DNA of 64,000 nt from Azospirillum oleiclasticum (GCF_013423485.1 NZ_JABFFR010000032.1:1-64000); one strand, 5' to 3'. Counted from the first letter of the stretch, positions 7,666 to 17,513 are shown. Translations and numbers: made by a program. Notes: generated by a model from the letters alone, not told the origin.

Positions 7666-9477
7666 TCAACCGGTGGCCTCCAGCTCGTCGATGAAGCCGC
7701 CGATCACCCGCAACCCCTTCTGCCAGAAGGCGGGGTCGCCGGCGTCCAGCCCGAAGGGGGCCAGCAGCTCCTTGTGGCGCAGGGTGCCGCCGGCGGCCAG
7801 CATGCGCAGGTATTTCTCCGCGAAGCCGCGTTCGGAATCCTGGTAGACCGCGTAGAGGGAGTTCACCAGGCAGTCGCCGAAGGCGTAGGCGTAGACGTAG
7901 AAGGGCGAATGGATGAAGTGCGGGATGTAGGACCAGAAATGCCGGTAGTCCGCGTCGAAGCGCAGCGCCGGCCCCAGGCTTTCCGTCTGCACCGCCATCC
8001 AGATCTCGCCCAGACGTTCGGGCGTCAGCTCGCCCTCGCGGCGCTCGGTGTGGATGCGCGTCTCGAAATCGAAGAAGGCGATCTGGCGCACCACGGTGTT
8101 CAGCATGTCCTCCACCTTGGAGGCCAGCATGATCCGGCGCCGCTTCGGGTCCGTCTCCGCCGCCAGCAGCGACTGGAAGGTCAGCATCTCCCCGAAGACC
8201 GAGGCCGTCTCGGCCAGCGTCAGCGGCGTGTCGGACAGCAGGTGCCCCTGCCGGCCGGCCAGGATCTGGTGCACGCCATGCCCCAGCTCGTGCGCCAGCG
8301 TCATCACGTCGCGGGTCTTGCCCTGGTAGTTGACCAGCAGATAGGGGTGTGCGCTGGGCACGGTGGGGTGCGCGAAGGCGCCCGGCGCCTTGCCCGGCCG
8401 CACCGCCGCGTCGATCCAGGCGTTGTCGAAGAAGCGGCGGCCGAGATCCGCCAGCTCGCCGGAGAAGCGGCCGTAGGCGCCGAGCACGATGTCGCGCGCC
8501 TCCGCCCACGGAATGCTGCGGTCGGCGTCGTCGGGCAACGGCGCGTTGCGGTCCCAGTAATCAAGGTGGTCCTGGCCGAACCAGCCGGCCTTCAGCCGGT
8601 AATAGCGGTGGGACAGGGTTGGATAGGCATCGCGCACCGCCTCGTGCAGCGCCCGCACCACCCCGTCTTCGACGCGGTTGGACAGGTTGCGCGCCGACAC
8701 CGGCGTGGGGTAGTTGCGCCAGCTGTCCTCGATCTCCTTGTCCTTGGCCAGCGTGTTGGTGACCAGCGCGAAGAGCCGGACATTGTCGCCCAGCACGCGG
8801 CCGATGGTCTGCGCCGCCTCCCGCCGCACCGCGCCGTCGCGGTCGGACAGCTTGTTCAACGCCTCCGCACAGGTCAGGTCCTGGCCGCCGACGGGGAAGC
8901 GCAGCCCGGCGATGGTCTCGTCGAACAGGCGGTTCCAGGCGGAGCGCCCGACCACATGCTTCTCGTGCAGCAGCCGCTCCACCTCGTCGGAGAGCTGGTG
9001 CTCGCGGAACAGCCGCACGTCGCGCAGCCAGGGCGCGTAGCGCTCCAGGGCCTTGCTGCGACCGATGCCGTCCTGAAGCGCGCGCTCGTCCAGCCGGTTG
9101 ATCTCCAGCGTGAAGAAGACGAGGTGGGTGGAGATGGCGTTCACCCGCTCCTGCGCGCCCTGGTAGAACTTGCCGATGGCCGGGTCCGCCATGTTGCCGG
9201 AATAGACCAGCCCGGCATAGGACATGACGCGCGACAGCACCTCGTCGATGCGCTCGTATTCGGCGATGGCGGCGGCCAACGCGTCGCCGCCATCGCCCTG
9301 CAGCAGCGCGTCGAGCCGCCCGGCGTGGCCCTGGTGGAAGGCCTTCGCGGCACGCTCCGCACGGTCCAGATCCGCCTTCAGCTCGGCCGACTCCATGCCG
9401 GGGTAGAGGTCGCCCAGATCCCAGGCGGGAAGCGGCCCCAGGGTCGGCTGGTCGGCGGTGGCGGCCTTGCTGGTCAT
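7666..9477 (-). CDS. pepF: oligoendopeptidase F (M3 zinc peptidase)
   Basis: 603 residues from ATG 9477 (GGAG six bases before it; an ATG 12 bases earlier is possible). The N-terminal helical PepF domain begins about residue 80, and the M3 catalytic domain carries the zinc motif LAHELGHGVHQ (HExxH) near residue 390. It has the usual PepF length of about 600 residues. It hydrolyses short peptides in the cytoplasm. The tail contains the family's FxYxYAYAFG-type substrate-binding stretch. The stop lies 66 bp before the hemerythrin start, so the two could be co-transcribed. Confidence 0.95.
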   Translation of the reverse strand: MTSKAATADQPTLGPLPAWDLGDLYPGMESAELKADLDRAERAAKAFHQGHAGRLDALLQGDGGDALAAAIAEYERIDEVLSRVMSYAGLVYSGNMADPAIGKFYQGAQERVNAISTHLVFFTLEINRLDERALQDGIGRSKALERYAPWLRDVRLFREHQLSDEVERLLHEKHVVGRSAWNRLFDETIAGLRFPVGGQDLTCAEALNKLSDRDGAVRREAAQTIGRVLGDNVRLFALVTNTLAKDKEIEDSWRNYPTPVSARNLSNRVEDGVVRALHEAVRDAYPTLSHRYYRLKAGWFGQDHLDYWDRNAPLPDDADRSIPWAEARDIVLGAYGRFSGELADLGRRFFDNAWIDAAVRPGKAPGAFAHPTVPSAHPYLLVNYQGKTRDVMTLAHELGHGVHQILAGRQGHLLSDTPLTLAETASVFGEMLTFQSLLAAETDPKRRRIMLASKVEDMLNTVVRQIAFFDFETRIHTERREGELTPERLGEIWMAVQTESLGPALRFDADYRHFWSYIPHFIHSPFYVYAYAFGDCLVNSLYAVYQDSERGFAEKYLRMLAAGGTLRHKELLAPFGLDAGDPAFWQKGLRVIGGFIDELEATG

Positions 9478-9553
9478 CACGGTCTCCATCTGAAATGTGC
9501 GCACGGATATGGGGCGGGGGGTGCTGCCGGAAAAGAACCGCCGGCCGCGCTGG

Positions 9554-9907
9554 TCACTCCGGCGGTGACGCCACGCGGCGGATCGCCGCATCCACGCACT
9601 GTATGTGCAGCTTCCGCCGGGCCAGTTGCCGGGTGCGCCGCTCCTCGGGGTCGGCCGACGGCATCGCCTCGATCCGGCAGCCGCGCCAGCCGTTGGCGTC
9701 GAGCGCGCGGGCGACCTCGGCGTAGCCGAAATAGCCCTTGTCGGGCTGCGGCCAGGGCGGGCGCAGATCGCCGCGGCGCAGCACGAAACGGTTGGATTGG
9801 CTGGATCCGCCGAGATTGGTCAGGCGCGCCACGATCAGCCGCTCGCCGTCCGGCTGGACGACGGCGAGGATCGGGCGGATCCCGGTGATCGGCGGCTCGG
9901 CAGTCAT
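9554..9907 (-). CDS. conserved hypothetical protein, about 117 residues
   Basis: The frame is open well beyond the likely start. ATG 9907 is chosen because the translation upstream of it is low-complexity; no clear ribosome site is present and ATG 9940 is an alternative. The product (ITGIRPILAVVQPDGERLIVARLTNLGGSSQSNRFVL...) looks like a soluble alpha/beta protein with a basic C-terminus (RRTRQLARRKLHIQ). No family was recognised. It is divergent from the histidine kinase gene and 76 bp upstream of pepF on the same strand. Confidence 0.5.
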   Translation of the reverse strand: MTAEPPITGIRPILAVVQPDGERLIVARLTNLGGSSQSNRFVLRRGDLRPPWPQPDKGYFGYAEVARALDANGWRGCRIEAMPSADPEERRTRQLARRKLHIQCVDAAIRRVASPPE

Positions 9908-10142
9908 CGGCACGACGCTGGATGGTGGCTTCCACCACATGCATAGCCGCAGCACCGCCCGCAAGGCCAGACCGTTGCGCGGCGCCCACGCTCCGGACGG
10001 GATCGTCGGCCGGCGAGCGGCCCGCCCGGTACGGCGCTCATTCAGCACTTGCCGGGATCGCACGGGCACTGTGATATCGTACATCTTCGTGGGTACCCCG
10101 CACATCAGCGGCGCAAGGGTACCGGAACCCCCGTCGGCCGAC

Positions 10143-12653
10143 ATGGAACGCTTGATCCTCGACCTGCTGCAACATCTGGGGCTGTTCGCCATCGTGGTGA
10201 TCGGCTACGGGGTCGTGCAGGACCGCCTGGCCAGGGCGCCGGGATGGGTGCGTCAGGCCGCGCTGGGGCTGCTCTTCGGGGCCGGAGGAACCTGCGCCGT
10301 GCTGCAGGCCGTCGTTCTGCCCTCCGGGGTTCTGGTGGACGGGCGCAGCGTCATGATCACGCTGGCCGCCCTGTTCGGCGGCCCGGCCCCGGCGGTGCTG
10401 ACCGGGATCGCCACCAGCTTCGCGCGCGCCGCGGTCGGGGGGCCGATCGTGGTCGGGGCGGTGATCGCCACGCTGTCCCTGGTGCCGGCCGCCCTGCTCT
10501 GCGCGGCAGCGGCCCGGCGGATGGACTGGTCCCTGCGCGCCGTACAGCTCGGGCTTGCCGGCGGCCTGACCACGCTGGCCGGTCTGGCCACCGGCAGCCT
10601 TTGGGCGCTGTGGAAGGGTCAATCCTTCATCTCCGCGGAGGTCTCCCTGCCGGTGCTGGCGATCTCCGTGATGGGATGCGCCATGGTGGGCACGCTGTTG
10701 CGCCAGCAGGTGCGGCGCGCCCGATCCGAACGCGCCCTGGCGGTCAGCGAGGCGTACCACCGCGCGCTGTTCACCCAGGCCAACGATTGCCAGTTCGTGA
10801 TCGACGTCGGCGAAACCGGCCGGTTCGCCATGCGCTCGCTCAACCCGGCGGCGGAGCGTGCGCTGGGCCTGGTGTCGGCGGAGATCGCCGGCTGTGATCC
10901 GGCCGAGGTGCTGCCGGCCGACCGCGCCGCCGCGGTGGCCGACGCCGGCCGGCGCAGCATCGCGCTGCGCGAGCCCGTGTCCTACGAGGAGATGGTGGAA
11001 GCGGCGGGCACCCTGCGCACCCTGAACACGGTGCTGGTGCCGCTGATCGACGACACCGGCGCGGTCACCGGGCTGCTCGGCACCTCGCGCGACATCACCG
11101 ACTACCGGGTGCTGCTGACCAGCCTGGACACCGCCCGCCGGCAGGCGGAGGAGGCGGCCAGCGCCAAGGCCGATTTCCTGGCCGCCATGAGCCACGAGAT
11201 CCGCACGCCGATGAACGGCATCGTCGGCTACGCCACTTTCCTGGAGGATCTCGCCAGCACCGCCGAGCAGCGGCAATACACCCGCAAGCTGCGCATCGCC
11301 TGCCGCTCGCTGCTGGCCATCATCAACGATGTGCTCGACCTGTCGAAGTTCGAGGCCGGCAAGATCGAGATCGACGCCGCCCCCTTCGACCTGCACGAAG
11401 AGATCGAGCACGTCATCTCCGTGCTGCAGCCGGCGGCGCGGGAAAAGCGCATCGCGCTGTTCGCCAACATCGGTCCCGGCGTGCCGGCACGCGTGGTGGG
11501 CGACGCCGACCGGCTGCGGCAGGTGCTGCTGAACCTGCTGTCCAACGCCGTGAAGTTCACCAGCCACGGCAGCGTCACCCTGTCGGTGGCGGTGACCGGC
11601 GTCAGCCCGGCCAGCGCCACCATGAAGCTGGTGGTCACCGACACCGGCGTCGGCATCCCCGCCGACAAGCACCACCTGCTGTTCAAGAAATTCAGCCAGG
11701 CCGACCGCCGTTTCGGTGGCACCGGGCTGGGGCTCGCCATCTCCAAGCATCTGGTGGAGGCGATGGGCGGGTCCATCGGCTTCCAGAGCGAGCCCGGCCT
11801 GGGCAGCACCTTCCACGTCACCATCACCTTCCCCGTCGCCGGGCTGACCGCCATGGCCGGGACCGAGCGGACGCGCCTGCCGCCGCTGGCCGAGCGCCTC
11901 ACCGGCCGCATCCTGCTGGTGGAGGATGTGGACATGAACCAGGAGCTGATCGGCCGCATGCTGCGCAACGCCGGCCACCGGGTGGACATCGCCGGCGACG
12001 GCGAGCAGGCGCTGGCCGCCGTCGCCGACCGCGCCTACGACCTCGTCCTGATGGATTTGCGGATGCCGGTGATGGACGGTTTCACCGCCGCCGCCGCCAT
12101 CCGCGCCCTGCCCGGCCCGACCGCCCGCACGCCGATCCTGGCGCTGACCGCCACCGTGCTCCCCGACGATGTGGAGCGCTGCCGCGCCGTCGGCATGAAT
12201 GGCCACATCGCCAAGCCGGTGGAGCGGGAGGAGCTGCTGGCCACCGTGCAGCACTGGCTGGGCAACGCCGCCGGCCGCCCGGCCGCCGACCAGCCCGAGA
12301 ACCCCGTGCTCGCCCAGCTCGAGGCGGATATGGGCCGCACCGAGACCGCCCATCTGCTGGACCTGTTCCTGGAGGCGCTGCCCGATCGCCTGCGCTCGGC
12401 CGACACCGACCGGCCGGACTGGACCCGCGTCGGCGAGGACGCGCACGCCATGGTGTCGCTGGCCGGCAATCTGGGCCTGTCGGATCTGATGGCGGTCAGC
12501 CGCGCGCTGGCCGAGGCCTGCCGCTCCGGCGACCACCACCGCGCCTCCGGCCTGCTCGGACCCTTCCGCTCCAGCGGCGAGGCGGCGGAGGCCGCCATCC
12601 GCGCCCACCGCCGCAGCCTGTCGTCGGTGTTGCCGGCCGCGCTGTCGGCGTGA
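10143..12653 (+). CDS. membrane hybrid histidine kinase with receiver and degenerate Hpt domain
   Basis: 836 residues from ATG 10143. Residues 1-190 are five to six hydrophobic helices of the 5TM-Lyt sensor type. A PAS domain covers about 200-315. HisKA has the phospho-acceptor His351 in MSHEIRTPMNG, and the ATPase domain has N (NLLSNAVKFT), G1 (DTGVGIP) and G2 (GTGLGLAI) boxes. The receiver domain (about 585-705) has phospho-Asp638 in LMDLRMPVMDGF. The C-terminal 110 residues resemble an Hpt bundle with His768 (DAHAMVSLAGNLG); the usual HxLKG lysine-glycine is replaced. It therefore has all phosphorelay modules in one chain. No response regulator is adjacent, and the ligand is unknown. Confidence 0.9.
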   Translation: MERLILDLLQHLGLFAIVVIGYGVVQDRLARAPGWVRQAALGLLFGAGGTCAVLQAVVLPSGVLVDGRSVMITLAALFGGPAPAVLTGIATSFARAAVGGPIVVGAVIATLSLVPAALLCAAAARRMDWSLRAVQLGLAGGLTTLAGLATGSLWALWKGQSFISAEVSLPVLAISVMGCAMVGTLLRQQVRRARSERALAVSEAYHRALFTQANDCQFVIDVGETGRFAMRSLNPAAERALGLVSAEIAGCDPAEVLPADRAAAVADAGRRSIALREPVSYEEMVEAAGTLRTLNTVLVPLIDDTGAVTGLLGTSRDITDYRVLLTSLDTARRQAEEAASAKADFLAAMSHEIRTPMNGIVGYATFLEDLASTAEQRQYTRKLRIACRSLLAIINDVLDLSKFEAGKIEIDAAPFDLHEEIEHVISVLQPAAREKRIALFANIGPGVPARVVGDADRLRQVLLNLLSNAVKFTSHGSVTLSVAVTGVSPASATMKLVVTDTGVGIPADKHHLLFKKFSQADRRFGGTGLGLAISKHLVEAMGGSIGFQSEPGLGSTFHVTITFPVAGLTAMAGTERTRLPPLAERLTGRILLVEDVDMNQELIGRMLRNAGHRVDIAGDGEQALAAVADRAYDLVLMDLRMPVMDGFTAAAAIRALPGPTARTPILALTATVLPDDVERCRAVGMNGHIAKPVEREELLATVQHWLGNAAGRPAADQPENPVLAQLEADMGRTETAHLLDLFLEALPDRLRSADTDRPDWTRVGEDAHAMVSLAGNLGLSDLMAVSRALAEACRSGDHHRASGLLGPFRSSGEAAEAAIRAHRRSLSSVLPAALSA

Positions 12654-12715
12654 TCGGTTCCGTAGCGACCCGTCTCGTTGTGGCGTGATCGGCGCCAGCC
12701 CACTATATTTGGGCC

Positions 12716-14557
12716 ATGCCGATCCGCCTTCTGCCCGAAACCCTGGTCAACCGCATCGCCGCCGGCGAGGTGGTGGAGCGTCCCGCCGCCGCCGTGAAGG
12801 AGCTGGTGGAGAACGCGCTGGACGCCGGCGCCACCCGCATCGACGTGGTGGTGCGCGACGGCGGCCGTTCGCTGATCGCCATCACCGACGACGGCTGCGG
12901 CATGACCCCGGCCGAGCTGGAGCTGGCCGTGGAACGCCACGCCACCTCCAAGCTAGCCTCCGACGACCTGCTGGACATCCGTACGCTGGGCTTCCGGGGG
13001 GAGGCGCTGCCCTCCATCGGCGCGGTCAGCCGGCTGACCATCGCCAGCCGCCCGGCCGGGGCCGACAGCGGCTGGGCCATCCTGGTGGATGCCGGCCGCA
13101 AGGGCACGCCGCAGCCGGCCGCCATCGCCCGCGGCACGCGGGTGGAGGTGCGCGACCTGTTCGCCGCCGTCCCCGCCCGCCTGAAGTTCCTCAAGCAGCC
13201 GCGCACCGAGTTCGAGCACATCGCCGACTGCGTGGAACGGCTCGCCATGGCGCACCCCGCCGTCGCCTTCACGCTGGCCGACGACGCGCGCACCACGCTG
13301 CGCCTGTCAGCCGCCCAGGGCGACCTGCTCGACGCCCGGCTCAGCCGTCTCGGCGGGCTGATGGGGCGGGAATTCCAGGACAACGCGGTGCCGGTGGACG
13401 CGGCGCGGGAGGCGGTGCGGCTGGCCGGCTGGATCGGGCTGCCCACCCTGCACCGCCCCACCGCCCGCAACCAGCACCTGTTCGTCAACGGCCGCCCGGT
13501 GCGCGACAAGCTGCTGGTCGGCGCGGTGCGCGCCGCCTACGCCGACTTCCTGCCGCGCGACCGTCACCCGATGCTGGCGCTGTTCCTCGACATCGACCCG
13601 CAGGAGGTGGACGTGAACGTCCACCCCGCCAAGGCCGAGGTGCGCTTCCGCGACCAGGGCCTCGTGCGCGGGCTGATCGTCGGCGCGCTCAAGCACGCGC
13701 TGGCCGGGGCCGGGCACCGTGCCTCCACCACCGTCGGCACCGCCACGCTGGGCGCGTTCAGGCCGGAGGGGGCGCCCTCCCCCCTGCCCCACCGCGGCGG
13801 CCAGACGGGCTTCTGGGGCGGCCCGCCCACCTCATCCGCCGTGCCGCAGGGCCTGGCCGAGCGGGCCATGGCCTGGCAGGCGCCGCTGACCGGCTTCGCC
13901 CCGCCCCCCGCCGCCCGCACCGCCGACGCGGCGGCCCCTTTCGCCACCGCGGCGGACCCGGACGCGGCGCTGGGCGCGCATCCGCTGGGGGCCGCGCGCG
14001 CCCAGCTCCACAACACCTACATCGTGGCGCAGACGGCGGAGGGCATCGTCATCGTCGACCAGCACGCCGCCCATGAGCGGCTGGTCTACGAGCGCATGAA
14101 GGCCGCGCTGCTGGAGGGCGGCGTGCGTCGGCAGGCGCTGCTGATCCCCGAGGTGGTGGAGCTGGACGAACCGTCCGCCGCCCGCCTGACCGCGCGCGCC
14201 GCCGAGCTGGCCGAGCTGGGGCTGGTGGTGGAGCCCTTCGGCCAGGGCTGCGTGGTGGTGCGCGAGGTGCCGGCCCTGCTCGGCCAGTCCGACGTCAAGG
14301 GCCTCGTCCGCGACCTCGCCGAGGAGCTGGCCGAGCTGGGCGACGCCCTGTCGCTGAAGGAGCGGCTGGAGGCGGTCTGCGGCACCATGGCCTGCCACGG
14401 CTCGGTCCGCGCCGGACGCCCCCTCAACACCGACGAGATGAACGCCCTGCTCCGCCAGATGGAGGCCACCCCCCACAGCGGCCAGTGCAACCACGGCCGC
14501 CCGACCTGGGTGGAACTGAAGCTGGGCGACATCGAGCGGCTGTTCGGGCGGCGGTAG
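12716..14557 (+). CDS. mutL: DNA mismatch repair protein MutL
   Basis: 613 residues. The N-terminal GHKL ATPase shows all motifs: IAAGEVVERPAAAVKELVENALDAGA, DDGCGM, and GFRGEALPSI. The C-terminal dimerisation domain carries the metal-dependent nicking endonuclease motif DQHAAHERLVYE (Asp448), plus ACHGSVRAG and GQCNHGRPT, so this MutL should be an active endonuclease, as in bacteria without MutH. A Pro/Ala-rich linker separates the two halves at about residues 335-425. The start is the ATG at 12716, 62 bp after the kinase gene, with a TATATT hexamer just before it. Confidence 0.97.
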   Translation: MPIRLLPETLVNRIAAGEVVERPAAAVKELVENALDAGATRIDVVVRDGGRSLIAITDDGCGMTPAELELAVERHATSKLASDDLLDIRTLGFRGEALPSIGAVSRLTIASRPAGADSGWAILVDAGRKGTPQPAAIARGTRVEVRDLFAAVPARLKFLKQPRTEFEHIADCVERLAMAHPAVAFTLADDARTTLRLSAAQGDLLDARLSRLGGLMGREFQDNAVPVDAAREAVRLAGWIGLPTLHRPTARNQHLFVNGRPVRDKLLVGAVRAAYADFLPRDRHPMLALFLDIDPQEVDVNVHPAKAEVRFRDQGLVRGLIVGALKHALAGAGHRASTTVGTATLGAFRPEGAPSPLPHRGGQTGFWGGPPTSSAVPQGLAERAMAWQAPLTGFAPPPAARTADAAAPFATAADPDAALGAHPLGAARAQLHNTYIVAQTAEGIVIVDQHAAHERLVYERMKAALLEGGVRRQALLIPEVVELDEPSAARLTARAAELAELGLVVEPFGQGCVVVREVPALLGQSDVKGLVRDLAEELAELGDALSLKERLEAVCGTMACHGSVRAGRPLNTDEMNALLRQMEATPHSGQCNHGRPTWVELKLGDIERLFGRR

Positions 14558-14742
14558 GGGGCTTCCCCAGTGTCGCGTTGCCGATCGGCAGCCGATGCCC
14601 GGTGATGGCACGGGAAGTGGCGGGCTTCCAATGGCTTGCGCGAGTTCGGGAAGCGGCGGCCCGCATCGGCGGAAGCGCTTCCTTCCACCCGGCTTCTCCC
14701 ATACAGTCCAAGCTGTTAACAACGCTTCAGGATCGGCAACCG

Positions 14743-15942
14743 ATGCCCTTTGCCTTGGAGACGCCGGGACGGGTCGAACCCTGCCGCATCGAGGAGGCGG
14801 GCGAGGAGTTGACGGATCTGGTGGCCGAGCTGTCCGCGTCGACCGCCCTACTGGGAGCGAGGCTCCACCCACGCACGGCGGCGAACCTCGCCGAGCTCGT
14901 GCGCATCATGAACTGCTACTACAGCAACCTCATCGAGGGGCACAACACGCGCCCGCGCGACATCGAACGCGCCCTGAACGACGATCTGGACGAGGAGGAG
15001 GGGCGCCGCAATCTCCAGCGGGAGGCCGCCGCCCATGTCCGCGTCCAGCGGCTGATCGATGCGCTCCACGCCGAGGGCCAACTTCCGGAACCCGCATCCG
15101 TCGACTTCCTGCGCTGGCTGCACCGCGAATTCTACCGGGATGCCCCGGCCGCGATGCTGAGCCTGGGGGACGGGGACCGTGCCTTCGTCATGGCCGCAGG
15201 GTGCTTCCGCAGCGCACCGGCGCATGATGTCGCCGTCGGTCGCCACCAGCCGCCGTCGAGCGACCGGGTCGCCGCCTTCATGGAGCATTTCGAACGGCGC
15301 TTCCGGTTCGCCGGCATGGGGCGCGGTGCCCGCATACTGGCGATCGCCACGGCCCATCACCGCCTGAACTACATCCACCCCTTTCCCGACGGGAACGGCC
15401 GCGTGAGCCGCCTCATGAGCCACGCCATGGGCCTTGCCGCGGGTGTCGGCGCGCATGGGCTGTGGTCGGTCTCGCGCGGGCTTGCCCGTGGCCTGGAAAG
15501 CCGGGGCGAGTACAAACGCATGATGGATCACGCGGACATGCCGCGGCAGGGCTCCCTGGATGGCCGGGGCAACCTGTCGCTTCGCGCGCTGACCGAATTC
15601 ACGACCTGGTTCCTCAGGGTCGCGGTCGATCAGGTCCGCTTCATGACCGGCCTGTTCGACCTGGACCGGCTCGCCCTGCGCCTGCGCGACTATGCGGGGA
15701 TGGAAAGGCGCTTCCGCCCGGAAGCGGTCCATCTTCTGGACGAGGTCCTGCTGCGCGGCGAGATGGCGCGTGGCGATGCCCCGCGCGTGACAGGCCTGCG
15801 GGAGCGGACCGCCCGTGTCCTGCTGTCCGAATTGCTGGCCGATGGCATCCTGGGATCGGACAGCCCGAAGGGCCCCGTGTCCCTACGCTTCCCGGTGCAC
15901 ACCGTGGAACCGCTGTTCCCCAGGCTGTTCCCGCAGGCCTGA
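14743..15942 (+). CDS. Fic family AMP-transferase-like protein with N-terminal inhibitory motif
   Basis: 399 residues from ATG 14743. The Fic motif HPFPDGNGR starts at His212 and is intact, so the protein should transfer AMP (or a related group) from a nucleotide to a hydroxyl side chain on a target protein. The inhibitory helix motif [S/T]xxxE[G/N] is present as S61-NLI-E65-G66, so it belongs to the self-inhibited class. The C-terminal 100 residues (EAVHLLDEVLLRGEMARGDAP...) look like a winged helix, as in many stand-alone Fic proteins. No antitoxin gene is beside it. The last 60 bases overlap the 3' end of the convergent gene. Confidence 0.9.
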   Translation: MPFALETPGRVEPCRIEEAGEELTDLVAELSASTALLGARLHPRTAANLAELVRIMNCYYSNLIEGHNTRPRDIERALNDDLDEEEGRRNLQREAAAHVRVQRLIDALHAEGQLPEPASVDFLRWLHREFYRDAPAAMLSLGDGDRAFVMAAGCFRSAPAHDVAVGRHQPPSSDRVAAFMEHFERRFRFAGMGRGARILAIATAHHRLNYIHPFPDGNGRVSRLMSHAMGLAAGVGAHGLWSVSRGLARGLESRGEYKRMMDHADMPRQGSLDGRGNLSLRALTEFTTWFLRVAVDQVRFMTGLFDLDRLALRLRDYAGMERRFRPEAVHLLDEVLLRGEMARGDAPRVTGLRERTARVLLSELLADGILGSDSPKGPVSLRFPVHTVEPLFPRLFPQA

Positions 15943-17304
15943 CCGCCCCCCCAGCACCTCGCCCAGCGCCTCGCGCACCACCACGATGCGCAGAGCCAGC
16001 GCCTCCAGCTCGTCGGGGCGGTCCATGTCGAGGAGCAGTTCGGCGATGGCCTCGGTGCGGCGGACGAGGGTGTCGACCTCGTGGGGCTCGGCGCGGCGCT
16101 GCATGATGGTGTCGATCAGCGCGTCGCCGGCGTAGCCGGCCAGCCGGGCGGAGCGGTCGACCAGCCGGTGCTGCAGGTCGGTGAGCGCCGGCGGCTTGTC
16201 CTCGTGGCCGAGATGGGCGCAGAAGCGGTGCAGCCACGCGATCTGGCGCACCAGCGCCTCGAAGAACAGGTCGTCCAGCTTCGGCGTCACCGCGGCGCGG
16301 CCGACCATGTCCAGCAGCGCGCTGGACAGCCGCCCGGCCGCCTGCACGTATTTGCCCATGTCGACGCGGTCGGCCGGCTCCACGAAGGGGCTGGCCTCCT
16401 CCCGCGTTTCCTGGCGGGCGTCGAGGATGCGCAGCACCACCACGATCAGCGCGTCCACCGCCGCCAGCACCGACAGGCTGGCGTGCAGCGCCTTCAGCCC
16501 GCGGTCGGCGACGAAGCCCTCCAGCGCCTCGGTGGCGCGGCGCAGCGCCAGCCGCGCCAGCCGGCGCGACTGGTAGCGCCCCTCGTCCAGCCCGGCGGTG
16601 GAGCCCAGCGCGTCCAGCACCAGGGTCAGCACCTCCACCCGCAGCAGCGCGTGCGCCAGATCGTGCAGGCTGGCCGGGCCGGTGGGGCGGGTGTCGCGGT
16701 AGTGCTGCTCCGTCAGCCGGCGGCTCTCCGCCTCGCAAGCGTCGGCGACGGTCGCCAGATGGCCGCGCCCGGCACCCTTCAGCGCGCGGACGATGCGGCG
16801 CATGGCGTCCGCCACCTCCACCGCGCCGGGCATCGCCTCGCCGTTCGCGGCATCGGCCGCGTCCGGGCGGCGGCCGTCAACCAGCCGGCCCATCAGATAG
16901 TCGCGGGCGCCGGGCAACACCACGTCCACCAGCACCGGCGCCACATAGCGCATCATGGCGTCGCCGAAGCGGTTCGGCACCGCGCCGACCAGCGTGAGCA
17001 GCGGGTTCGCATCGGCCCGCAGCAGCATGCGGGTGCGGTGGTGGACGAGACGGTCCACCAGGATCTCCGCCTTCGCGATCGTCATCGGCTCGCGCAGCAG
17101 GGAGACGACGGCCACCGCGTCGCGCGCCTCGCGCAGGCCACGCAGCGGCCGGGCGGGAACCGCGCGCACCGGCGCCGGCCGGCAGGGCGCGACGCGCTGC
17201 GCCGGGTGCTTCGCTTCCGGCTTCGCCGACGCACCCGGCCAGAAAGTCGGCCAACTGACAAAACCTGCGGCCACCACCCATTCCCCTTCCGTGGCACCCG
17301 GCAA
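15883..17304 (-). CDS. conserved hypothetical helical protein (up to 473 residues)
   Basis: A long frame with strong third-position GC, starting at TTG 17304. A TTGAAA / TATAAG-like pair lies so close upstream that translation may begin at a later GTG; the first ATG, 17085, is probably too late because helical sequence (LREARDAVAVVSLLREP) precedes it. The product is almost entirely alpha-helical with no clear signal peptide. One stretch (LSVLAAVDALIVVVLRILDA) is hydrophobic enough for a membrane helix. No known family was recognised. It is divergent from draT and its 3' end overlaps the Fic gene by 60 bp. The protein is likely real; its function is unknown. Confidence 0.6.
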   Translation of the reverse strand: MPGATEGEWVVAAGFVSWPTFWPGASAKPEAKHPAQRVAPCRPAPVRAVPARPLRGLREARDAVAVVSLLREPMTIAKAEILVDRLVHHRTRMLLRADANPLLTLVGAVPNRFGDAMMRYVAPVLVDVVLPGARDYLMGRLVDGRRPDAADAANGEAMPGAVEVADAMRRIVRALKGAGRGHLATVADACEAESRRLTEQHYRDTRPTGPASLHDLAHALLRVEVLTLVLDALGSTAGLDEGRYQSRRLARLALRRATEALEGFVADRGLKALHASLSVLAAVDALIVVVLRILDARQETREEASPFVEPADRVDMGKYVQAAGRLSSALLDMVGRAAVTPKLDDLFFEALVRQIAWLHRFCAHLGHEDKPPALTDLQHRLVDRSARLAGYAGDALIDTIMQRRAEPHEVDTLVRRTEAIAELLLDMDRPDELEALALRIVVVREALGEVLGGRSGLREQPGEQRFHGVHREA

Positions 17305-17499
17305 CCCTTATAGGGAATATGAGGCCCTTCTTTGACGCTTTCAAAGGGAATCAAAGCAATACTTGCTGTAGGGGATAGGAGCCGCGCGAAAGTCACAACG
17401 ACATTGCAACGATCTTATCCTGATTTTCATGCGCTCTATGACCTCCGGCGGAGCCGGTCGCTCTGCGACGATCCGCCCGCGGCAGTGCCGCCCGGATCC

Positions 17500-17513
17500 C
17501 GCTATGCATAGCG
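17500..17513. promoter_or_regulatory. perfect 14-bp palindrome before draT
   Basis: CGCTATGCATAGCG is its own reverse complement and ends 26 bp before the draT ATG, in the divergent region between draT and the unnamed helical-protein gene. The size and position fit a dimeric repressor or activator site. No TGT-N10-ACA site and no GG-N10-GC sigma-54 promoter was found in this region. Confidence 0.45.
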
